A stretch of DNA of 64,000 bases, from assembly GCF_007004135.1 (NCBI RefSeq), contig NZ_VJMG01000001.1, positions 16,291-80,290 of the forward strand, written 5' to 3'. The notes beneath the pieces were generated by a model. The model was not told the DNA's origin, did not search any database, and saw only the letters and a program-made list of their open reading frames with translations. Within the stretch, counting starts at the first letter, position 1. Every line of letters starts with the position of its first letter. Origin of the DNA: Affinirhizobium straminoryzae. Lineage in GTDB: Bacteria > Pseudomonadota > Alphaproteobacteria > Rhizobiales > Rhizobiaceae. The translations under genes were made by a program, and so were the position numbers. This document shows, piece by piece, positions 57,119 through 64,000 of this stretch.

Positions 57119-58381
57119 ATGATGCGGCTTTCGACTGCTGGTTTTCTCTCCCTGCTGGGCGTCGCAAGGGTGCTTGTCGTGCTGGTCGCAGCAATCGGCG
57201 CCGGTATGGCCCTGCCGGCGCTGGGGAGCGAAACGGCCGGGCCGAAGCCGCTGTTGGCCTTTGCTGCCCGGATCGCCGGCGATGATGCGCGTACGCGAAT
57301 CGTGATCGACTTCGATGCAAGTCCCGAATTTTCCGTGCACTATGTGGCCGCGCCGGAGCGGGTGGTGATCGACTTGCCTGCGACCGCCTTCGGCTTTCCT
57401 GCCAAGGATCTGGCGCCGCGCGGCCTGTTCAAGGACATCCGCTACGGCACCATGGCCCAAGGCAGCGCCCGCATCGTGCTCTCCGCCATCCGGCCGGTGA
57501 AGCTCGTGCTTGCGGAAGTGCGCAAGAATGAGACAGAGGGGCAGGGTTACCGTCTTGTGCTGGATGCCGAGATGACGACGGCAAAGGAATTCACCGATCT
57601 GGTGGCCAAGCAGAAATGGGGCCAGCCGCTGGCAAGCACGGCGACGCTCGATCTCGGCAAGTCGGCGCAAAATCCCGCCCATCCCGGCGTGTTCACCATT
57701 GCTGTCGATGCCGGTCATGGCGGGATCGATACCGGGGCCACCGGCGCAGCCACCAAGACGCCGGAAAAGGAAATCACGCTGGCCTTTGCCAAGGCGCTGA
57801 CCGAGCGCCTCAACAGGCAGGCGGGTGTCAAGGCCTTCCTGACGCGCGAGGACGATACCTTCCTGTCGCTGTCCGAACGCGTCACGCTTGCGCGGCAGGG
57901 TGCGGCCAATCTGTTCATCTCCCTGCATGCCGATACGCTTGCGCAGAAGAATATTCGCGGAGCCACCGTCTACACCCTTTCCGACAAGGCCTCCGACCGC
58001 ATGGCCGCCGCGCTGGCTGCGCGCGAAAACCTCTCGGACGAACTGGCGGGCTTTTCGATCCAGAGCGGGCCGCCCGAAGTGGCCGACATCCTGCTCGATC
58101 TTGCCCGGCGGGAAAGCCAGGCATTTTCCATCTCGCTCGCCGACCGGGTGGTGAAGGCGTTCCAGGGCAAGATCGAACTGATCAACAACCCGCACCGGCA
58201 GGCTGGTTTCCAGGTCCTGAGAGCGCCGGACATTCCGTCCATTCTCGTCGAGCTCGGTTTTCTGTCCAATCCGCAGGACGAAAAACAGCTGCTCGATCCG
58301 CAGTGGCGCGACAAGGTGGCCGATGCCTTGGCGGATGCCGTTGCGCATTACAGGGCCGAAACCGTGGTGGGTGGCGGCTGA
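57119..58381 (+). CDS. amiC: N-acetylmuramoyl-L-alanine amidase AmiC
   Basis: Periplasmic zinc amidase that cleaves septal peptidoglycan. In 420 residues from the ATG at 57119 (MMRLSTAGFLSLL): signal peptide, AMIN domain (about residues 45-150, VVIDLPATAFGFPAKDL) and Amidase_3 domain with zinc ligands VDAGHGGIDTGATG, the glutamate in TPEKEITLAFA, ISLHADT and LVELGFLSN. A longer frame from 57026 would hide the signal sequence. It lies 257 bp before mrcA, transcribed the same way. Confidence 0.9.
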   Translation: MMRLSTAGFLSLLGVARVLVVLVAAIGAGMALPALGSETAGPKPLLAFAARIAGDDARTRIVIDFDASPEFSVHYVAAPERVVIDLPATAFGFPAKDLAPRGLFKDIRYGTMAQGSARIVLSAIRPVKLVLAEVRKNETEGQGYRLVLDAEMTTAKEFTDLVAKQKWGQPLASTATLDLGKSAQNPAHPGVFTIAVDAGHGGIDTGATGAATKTPEKEITLAFAKALTERLNRQAGVKAFLTREDDTFLSLSERVTLARQGAANLFISLHADTLAQKNIRGATVYTLSDKASDRMAAALAARENLSDELAGFSIQSGPPEVADILLDLARRESQAFSISLADRVVKAFQGKIELINNPHRQAGFQVLRAPDIPSILVELGFLSNPQDEKQLLDPQWRDKVADALADAVAHYRAETVVGGG

Positions 58382-58638
58382 GCGTTCCGTGTTCCCGGCG
58401 CTACAGCACAACGGGAATGTGCATCTTCCCGGTCAACTTGCCCGCTCTTGCCTGTGAATGTCGGCAGAGAGCCCTATTTTGCTCACATTCCACCGGCTAC
58501 TCCAAGGGATGCGAGGAAGGCGAATCGTGCCCGGAGTGACGGTGCAAGCCTTGCGCTGGGCGGGGCGCCCGTGCAAAACGCCAGCAAACATGAGATGGTG
58601 CGGATATGCGCCTCACGATGACAAAGCGGTAGCAGCAT

Positions 58639-61095
58639 ATGATCAGATTGCTTGGATATTTCTTCGGACTGGCCTGCGTTGGCTTTTTCGCCGCGGCCGC
58701 CGTGATCGCCGTGTATCTGACAGGCGTGTCCAGGGATCTGCCCAATTACGAAGTGCTGGCCTCCTACGAGCCGCCGGTTGCGACCCGCATCCACGCCGGC
58801 AACGGCGCGCTGATGGAGGAATATGCCCGCGAAAAGCGCCTGTTTCTTCCCATCCAGGCCATTCCTGACCGCGTAAAGGCCGCGTTCCTCTCCGCCGAAG
58901 ACAAGAACTTCTACAATCACCCGGGCGTCGATTTCTGGGGTCTCGGCCGCGCGCTGCTGAACAATGTGCAGAACCTCGGTTCTGGCCGCCGCCCCGAGGG
59001 TGCCTCCACCATCACCCAGCAGGTGGCAAAGAACTTCCTCCTCTCCGCCGACCAGACGATCGACCGCAAGGTCAAGGAAGCGATCCTTTCCTTCCGCATC
59101 GAGCAGACCTATTCCAAGGACAAGATCCTCGAGCTTTATCTGAACGAGATCTTCTTCGGTCTGAACTCCTATGGCATCGCGGCTGCGGCACTCACCTATT
59201 TCGACAAGTCGGTGACGGAACTGACGATTGCCGAGACCGCCTATCTCGCCTCGCTGCCCAAGGGGCCGGCCAATTATCATCCTTTCCGCCACGAGAAGGC
59301 GGCGCTTGAGCGCCGCAACTGGGTCATCGACCGCATGGCGGAAAACGGTTACATCACCGTCAGCGACGCGACGGACGCCAAGGCGCAGCCGCTTGGCGTG
59401 CGGATCCGCCGCGGCGCCTCGCCGCTGCTCGGCGCCGACTATTTCTCCGAGGAAGTGCGCCGCCAGATCATCCAGGCCTATGGCGACAAGGCGCTCTACG
59501 AGGGCGGTCTTTCGGTGCGCACCTCGCTCGATCCGCAGATGCAGGTGATGGCACGTGCCGCCTTGCAGCGTGGTCTCGTGGATTATGACCAGCGGCGCGG
59601 CTTCCATGGTCCCGTCGGCCAGATTTCGGTGGCTGGCGACTGGGGCCCGGAGCTGGCGAAGATTCCGCCGCTGCGCGATGTCCCTGAATGGGATCTGGCC
59701 GTTGTTCTCGCCGTCTCTGCCAACAGCGTTGATATCGGCCTGCAGCCCGATACGGTCAGCGGCAAGCTGGATGACAAGCGCGAGCGCGGCACCATTCCCG
59801 CCGAAGAGATGAAGTGGGCCTATCGCGACGCCAAGGGTGACCGCAAGACGGCGAAATCGCCCGCCGATGGCGTGCTGAAACCCGGCGACGTTGTCTATGT
59901 AGAGCCGATCGAAGGCCGCAAGGGCACCTTCCGTCTGCGCCAGCCGCCGAAGGTGCAGGGCGGCATGGTGGTGATGGATCCGCATACCGGCCGCGTTCTC
60001 GCCATGGTCGGCGGCTTCTCCTTCGGCCAGTCGGAATTCAACCGCGCCACGCAGGCCATGCGCCAGCCCGGCTCCGCCTTCAAGCCCTTCGTCTATTCGG
60101 CGGCCCTCGACAACGGCTATACACCGGCTTCGGTGATCCTCGACGCGCCGATCGAAATGGTGTCGGGCGGCCAGGTCTGGCGGCCGGAAAACTATGGCGG
60201 CGACAGCGCAGGTCCCTCGACGCTGCGCTACGGCATCGAAAAGTCCCGCAACCAGATGACCGTGCGCCTCGCGCAGGACATGGGCATGGATCTGGTTGCC
60301 GAATATGCTGTGCGCTTCGGCATCTATGACAAGATGGCGCCGCTGCTGGCCATGTCGCTCGGTTCCGGCGAAACCACGGTGCTGCGTCTCGTCGCCGCCT
60401 ATTCGGTCATCGCCAACGGCGGCAAGCAGATCAAGCCGACGCTCGTCGACCGCATCCAGGACCGCTATGGCAAGACCATCTTCCGCCATGTGGACCGTAC
60501 CTGCGAAGGCTGCAACTTCGACAATTGGGGCAACCAGCCGGAGCCGACGCTCGTCGACAATCGCGAGCAGGTGCTCGATCCGATGACCGCCTACCAGATC
60601 ACCTCGATGATGGAAGGCGTCGTGACGCGGGGCACCGCCGCCGGCAAGATCCCGGTCAAGGACCGTCCCGTCGCCGGCAAGACCGGCACGACCAATGATG
60701 AGAAGGATGCCTGGTTCGTCGGCTTCACGCCGGATCTGGTCGCAGGCCTTTATATCGGTTTCGATACGCCGACGCCGCTTGGCCGTGCCGGTACCGGTGG
60801 CGGGCTTGCCGCGCCGATCTTTGGCGACTTCCTGGCGCAGGCCGCCAAGGTGACGCCGCCCAGCAAGTTCCAGGTTCCGGCCGGCATGCAGTTCATTGCC
60901 GTCAACCGCAAGACGGGCATGGCCGCCGTCGAAGGCGATCCGGACACGATCGTGGAAGCCTTCAAGCCCGGGACGGGACCAGCGGATTCTCTTTCTGTCA
61001 TCGGCATGGGCGACCAGCTGCCGCCGGACGAGATCCTGAAGAGTTCGCCGCAGGCGCAGCAGGCGGTCACCTCCGGCTCGGGCGGCCTGTTCTGA
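58639..61095 (+). CDS. mrcA: penicillin-binding protein 1A
   Basis: Bifunctional peptidoglycan synthase in the inner membrane, 818 residues. One N-terminal membrane helix (LGYFFGLACVGFFAAAAVIAV), the GT51 glycosyltransferase domain with AEDKNFYNHPGVD and GASTITQQVAKN, an OB-like insert, then the transpeptidase with S479-x-x-K482, S536-R-N538 and K681-T-G-T684. The triads are complete. Follows amiC; both act at the septum. Confidence 0.95.
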   Translation: MIRLLGYFFGLACVGFFAAAAVIAVYLTGVSRDLPNYEVLASYEPPVATRIHAGNGALMEEYAREKRLFLPIQAIPDRVKAAFLSAEDKNFYNHPGVDFWGLGRALLNNVQNLGSGRRPEGASTITQQVAKNFLLSADQTIDRKVKEAILSFRIEQTYSKDKILELYLNEIFFGLNSYGIAAAALTYFDKSVTELTIAETAYLASLPKGPANYHPFRHEKAALERRNWVIDRMAENGYITVSDATDAKAQPLGVRIRRGASPLLGADYFSEEVRRQIIQAYGDKALYEGGLSVRTSLDPQMQVMARAALQRGLVDYDQRRGFHGPVGQISVAGDWGPELAKIPPLRDVPEWDLAVVLAVSANSVDIGLQPDTVSGKLDDKRERGTIPAEEMKWAYRDAKGDRKTAKSPADGVLKPGDVVYVEPIEGRKGTFRLRQPPKVQGGMVVMDPHTGRVLAMVGGFSFGQSEFNRATQAMRQPGSAFKPFVYSAALDNGYTPASVILDAPIEMVSGGQVWRPENYGGDSAGPSTLRYGIEKSRNQMTVRLAQDMGMDLVAEYAVRFGIYDKMAPLLAMSLGSGETTVLRLVAAYSVIANGGKQIKPTLVDRIQDRYGKTIFRHVDRTCEGCNFDNWGNQPEPTLVDNREQVLDPMTAYQITSMMEGVVTRGTAAGKIPVKDRPVAGKTGTTNDEKDAWFVGFTPDLVAGLYIGFDTPTPLGRAGTGGGLAAPIFGDFLAQAAKVTPPSKFQVPAGMQFIAVNRKTGMAAVEGDPDTIVEAFKPGTGPADSLSVIGMGDQLPPDEILKSSPQAQQAVTSGSGGLF

Positions 61096-61211
61096 CAGAC
61101 AGCCATCCCGCGCAATCCCGGCGCGTCGGCGACAGCCGGCGTCGGGGTTTACATCTGCCGTGCAGGCCACTATGCACGGCCATCTCCCGAAAAGGATGAA
61201 GAAGGCACAGG

Positions 61212-62340
61212 ATGCGCAACGAAACCCTGAATATCATCGACGAAATCAAGCAGGCCATAAGCCTGCTGAGGAGGCATCTTTGACTGGGATCAGGCGATAA
61301 GACGACTGGACTGGTTGAACAACAAGGCCGAGGATCCGAGCCTCTGGAACGACGCGACGGAAGCCCAGAAGCTGATGCGCGAGCGCCAGCAGCTGGATGA
61401 GGCGATTGCCGGCGTGAAGTCGCTCGAGCAGCAGCTGAAGGACAATGTCGAGCTGATCGAGCTTGGCGAGGAAGAGGGCGACGACAGCGTCGTGCGCGAC
61501 GCCGAGGATGCTCTCAAGGGACTGAAATCGGAAGCTTCGCGCCGCCAAGTGGAAGCCATGCTGTCCGGCGAGGCCGATGGCAACGATACCTATGTGGAAG
61601 TGCATTCCGGTGCCGGCGGTACCGAGAGCCAGGACTGGGCCAACATGCTGCTGCGCATGTATACCCGCTGGGCGGAACGCTCGGGCTTCAAGGTCGAGCT
61701 TCTGGAAATGCACGAGGGCGAAGAGGCCGGCATCAAGTCCGCCACCATTCTGGTCAAGGGCCACAATGCCTATGGCTGGATGAAGACAGAATCGGGCGTG
61801 CACCGCCTGGTCCGCATCTCGCCCTATGACAGCAATGCGCGACGCCACACCTCGTTCTCGTCCATCTGGGTCTATCCGGTTGTTGATGACTCAATTCAGA
61901 TCGAGATCAACGAAAGCGATTGCCGCATCGATACCTACCGTTCGTCGGGCGCCGGTGGCCAGCACGTCAACACCACCGACTCGGCCGTGCGAATCACGCA
62001 TATTCCGAGCGGCATCGTGGTGGCCTGCCAGCAGGAGCGCTCGCAGCACAAGAACCGCGCCAAGGCGTGGGACATGCTGCGCGCTCGCCTCTATGAGGCC
62101 GAGCTGAAGAAGCGCGAGGAAGCGGCCAATGCAGAGGCCGCCTCCAAGACCGATATCGGCTGGGGTCACCAGATCCGTTCCTACGTGCTACAGCCCTATC
62201 AGCTGGTCAAGGACCTGCGCACGGGCGTGGAAAGCACTGCCCCGGGCGATGTTCTGGATGGCGAGCTGAACGAGTTCATGGAAGCAGCACTCGCCCACCG
62301 CATCAGCGGCAGCGGCGGCGAAGTAGCCGACATCGACTGA
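61212..62340 (+). CDS. prfB: peptide chain release factor 2 (programmed +1 frameshift)
   Basis: Releases peptides at UGA and UAA. Translation starts at ATG 61212 and meets a TGA at 61281 after 23 codons. At C-T-T-T-G-A-C the ribosome slips +1, so reading continues in the frame from 61282. An AGGAGG element (61269-61274) three bases before the CTT stimulates the shift, exactly as in E. coli. The product is then 375 residues, the normal length. GGQ motif: S-G-A-G-G-Q-H-V. The anticodon-like tripeptide reads SPY rather than the SPF of E. coli. A strong terminator follows. Confidence 0.95.
61269..61284 (+). promoter_or_regulatory. prfB programmed frameshift signal
   Basis: Internal Shine-Dalgarno AGGAGG, three-base spacer, then CTT TGA C. 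Low RF2 lets the ribosome slip from CTT to TTT and bypass the in-frame TGA, giving autoregulation. Confidence 0.93.
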
Positions 62341-62370
62341 TCGCCTTCCGGTCGCATCAACGCATGCATG

Positions 62371-62404
62371 GGGCGCGTCACCTTCGGGCGACGCGCCCTT
62401 TTTT
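62371..62404 (+). terminator. intrinsic terminator of prfB
   Basis: GGGCGCGTC/GACGCGCCC stem (9 bp) with a ten-base loop and six T residues at 62399-62404. Also close to the 3' end of nadK on the other strand. Confidence 0.93.
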
Positions 62405-62421
62405 CATGGCCGCGCAAGATC

Positions 62422-63204
62422 TCAGGAAAAACCGTCGGAAAACTGCTCTGCGAGAATGCGTTCGGACCAGGAGTGATCAGGGTCGGAAAGAATACGGGCG
62501 GTGCGATGGCGCGACTGCGAGACGTGCACATGCAGCACGCTCTTCACCTCCGTATTGTCGGCGACAGCGTTTACCGGCCGCTTTTCGGGCTCGAGAATGT
62601 CGATCTCGACACTGACCCGGTTCGGCAGCAGCGCGCCGCGCCAGCGCCGCGGCCGAAAGGCGCTGACCGGCGTCATGGCGAGCAAAGGCGCGTCGAGCGG
62701 CAGGATCGGGCCATGGGCCGAGAGGTTGTAGGCGGTGGAGCCGGCCGGCGTGGAGATGATCAGCCCGTCGCAGATCAGCTCTTCCAGCCGCACGTGGCCA
62801 TCCACGGTGACCCTCAGCTTGCCGGCCTGGTAGGATTGCCGAAAGAGATAGACTTCGTTGATGGCGAGCGCCAGCGAGGTGGTCCCGTCCGCATTGCGAG
62901 TCTTCATCTGCAGCGGATGGAAATCGTTCTCGACGGCCTGATCGATCCGTTCCTGCAGCTTGTCGACGCGGTAATCGTTCATCAGGAAGCCGACTGATCC
63001 GCAGTTCATGCCATAGATGCGTTTGCCGCTGTTGACCGTCTGGTGCAGCGTCTGCAGCATGAAGCCATCGCCGCCAAGCGCGACGATCGTATCCGCTTCC
63101 TGCGCCGAATGATTGCCGTAGAGGTCCGTCAGTTCGTCAAAGGCCGTCTGTGCCTCCGGCGTGGGGGAGGCGAGAAAGCAAAGGCGGTGGTTCGTCAAAG
63201 ACAT
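62422..63204 (-). CDS. nadK: NAD kinase
   Basis: Phosphorylates NAD to NADP, 260 residues. The active-site G-G-D-G is in IVALGGDGFMLQ, the NE motif in ALAINEVYLFRQ, and the STPAGSTAYNLSAHGPILP segment and DGL region complete the family. Start MSLTNHRLCF at 63204 with GGGGCTCCC upstream; a frame 17 codons longer has no signal. Convergent with prfB; tRNA-Thr lies upstream. Confidence 0.93.
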   Translation of the reverse strand: MSLTNHRLCFLASPTPEAQTAFDELTDLYGNHSAQEADTIVALGGDGFMLQTLHQTVNSGKRIYGMNCGSVGFLMNDYRVDKLQERIDQAVENDFHPLQMKTRNADGTTSLALAINEVYLFRQSYQAGKLRVTVDGHVRLEELICDGLIISTPAGSTAYNLSAHGPILPLDAPLLAMTPVSAFRPRRWRGALLPNRVSVEIDILEPEKRPVNAVADNTEVKSVLHVHVSQSRHRTARILSDPDHSWSERILAEQFSDGFS

Positions 63205-63370
63205 GGGAGCCCCTATCGCTTTTGCCTTGGTACGGGAAACCATGAGCCGCGACAAGTCTGCACCCCGTCTGCGCCGTTCTCCAGAGATCTCAGTGTTTCG
63301 TGGACAGGAGCTGCAGGGTGCAGTTTTTTCTTTACACGAAGGCAGAATGTGCTAACTCGCACACGCAAGT

Positions 63371-63446
<76 letters not shown>

Positions 63447-63902
63447 TTCAATTCCCATAGGTTAGATGAAAATCTTGCAGCGACGCGTTCCAACGCGTTC
63501 CGACGGTGTTTCCACAGGCCCGTTACCAGGCCGTGTGTCGCCAGTTTCGTGCCTCTGCGAGACCTAAGAGACGTGATCGTCTCGCGGCCAACTGTCCAAA
63601 ATTTAGAAAATCCTCACCAAAGATACAACTTGAAGCACGTGATTCAGACTTGCTTAGAGACCTTGCCCTAGTTTTTGGGTGTCGGGTGATGCTGTGGCAT
63701 CCGAGACGTCCATGATGGCGGATCCGATCGAGGCGCGGGTGTGCCGTTATGATGCCGACCGGCGGGTCGGCACGGAACGGGCAGCTGCTGAAGTGCCGGC
63801 ATTCGGGTGCGGGTCGTCGGGCGAAGGTTCCGGGCTTTGGAGATCCGGTTCCGCTTTTCCTGCCGCAAGCGGCCCGGAGAACGCGGAAGGAGCGATTGTC
63901 CC
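63447..63902. other. intergenic region after tRNA-Thr
   Basis: About 455 bp without a convincing gene. Direct repeat ACGCGTTCC at 63483-63491 and 63493-63501. No integrase or attachment-site repeat of the tRNA 3' end is seen, so there is no sign of an integrated element here. Confidence 0.5.
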
Positions 63903-64000
63903 ATGAGATCGTCCAGTGTGCTTGAAATCATCGCCTTTCGTCTGGGTGGACGCGATTTCTGCATCCGCACCACCAGCGTGCGCGAAATTCGCGGCTGGGC
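63903..64000 (+). CDS. CheW-like chemotaxis protein, 5' part
   Basis: The first 32 codons are present and run off the window: SSVLEIIAFRLGGRDFCIRT then TSVREIRGW, the N-terminal beta strands of a CheW domain (typical ending EIRG-W/Y). AAGGAG lies 10 bases before the ATG. It is either CheW itself or a CheV/CheW fusion; the window stops before that can be told. Confidence 0.7.
   Translation, partial: MRSSSVLEIIAFRLGGRDFCIRTTSVREIRGW

Noticed and set aside
63483..63501. GTTC...GTTC pair in the tRNA-CheW gap that looks like a LexA box
   Set aside because: The spacer is six bases, not seven, so it does not fit the direct-repeat SOS box, and no SOS-type gene follows.
63679..63906. 75-codon frame upstream of the CheW-like gene
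   Set aside because: No ribosome binding site or family pattern; it overlaps the better-supported CheW-like start.

Overview
The window is a stretch of alphaproteobacterial core chromosome, almost certainly from the order Hyphomicrobiales and probably the family Rhizobiaceae (Rhizobium, Agrobacterium, Ensifer or a relative). Support for this: high GC; the gene neighbourhoods nuoN-birA-rnj, DUF3572-divK-pleD-rpmG, pyrB-pyrC-plsY-dprA-topA-rnr and rne-amiC-mrcA-prfB; the short ProS; the NDUFA12 and DUF2155 genes beside aat-accC-accB; direct-repeat LexA boxes (GAAC-N7-GAAC); a CtrA box; and the GC-rich palindromic repeats familiar from rhizobial genomes. I cannot name the genus or species. No prophage, insertion sequence or CRISPR array is visible. 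Nearly everything is housekeeping, with accessory material concentrated at 8.2-11.3 kb and 41.4-48.4 kb.

Layout. 0-4.3 kb (+): end of nuoN, birA, ribonuclease J, methylmalonyl-CoA epimerase and a DUF1467 membrane protein. 4.3-8.3 kb: a likely minus-strand small RNA, then proS and the lipoprotein-release genes lolC-lolD. 8.3-11.3 kb: a repeat-rich, gene-poor interval with a DUF2026 gene and three very small ORFs. 11.25-15 kb: two LexA boxes, a 36-codon membrane ORF and dnaE. 15-18.9 kb (-): L,D-transpeptidase, SOS-type dinB, a HAD-family protein and DUF3572. 19-20.8 kb (+): divK-pleD cell-cycle signalling. 21.1-24.3 kb: a structured RNA candidate, then rpmG, an MFS transporter, a Nudix hydrolase and DUF983 on the minus strand. 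24.2-33.7 kb (-): rnr-topA, dprA-plsY and pyrC-pyrB.

33.8-39.5 kb: AidB-like acyl-CoA dehydrogenase, two small membrane proteins behind a CtrA box, ruvX, a UPF0173 hydrolase and a DUF3857/transglutaminase protein. 39.6-45.2 kb: the gatC, gatA and gatB amidotransferase genes, with BrnT/BrnA, a YjhX-family protein and two related GNAT acetyltransferases inserted between gatA and gatB. 45.2-48.4 kb: two more GNATs around a cupredoxin-FTR1-P19 iron-uptake operon. 48.4-53.3 kb: NDUFA12, DUF2155, aat, accC-accB, aroQ and a DsbA-family protein. 53.5-62.4 kb: rne with a long leader, amiC, mrcA and prfB with a programmed +1 frameshift. 62.4-64 kb: nadK, tRNA-Thr(UGU) and the start of a CheW-like gene.

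How the genes work together. Translation and tRNA supply are heavily represented (proS, gatCAB, prfB, rpmG, aat, tRNA-Thr), as are RNA turnover (rnj, rnr, rne) and envelope biogenesis (lolCD, L,D-transpeptidase, amiC, mrcA, plsY). Biotin ligase BirA (near the left end) acts on AccB (51.4 kb). Two loci carry LexA boxes: the small ORF plus dnaE, and dinB. They suggest DNA-damage control of a tiny membrane protein together with the replicative polymerase. The observations I rate highest are that LexA/mini-ORF/dnaE arrangement, a dihydroorotase-like PyrC that has lost its metal ligands beside pyrB, the small RNA candidate upstream of proS, and the structured intergenic region between pleD and rpmG.
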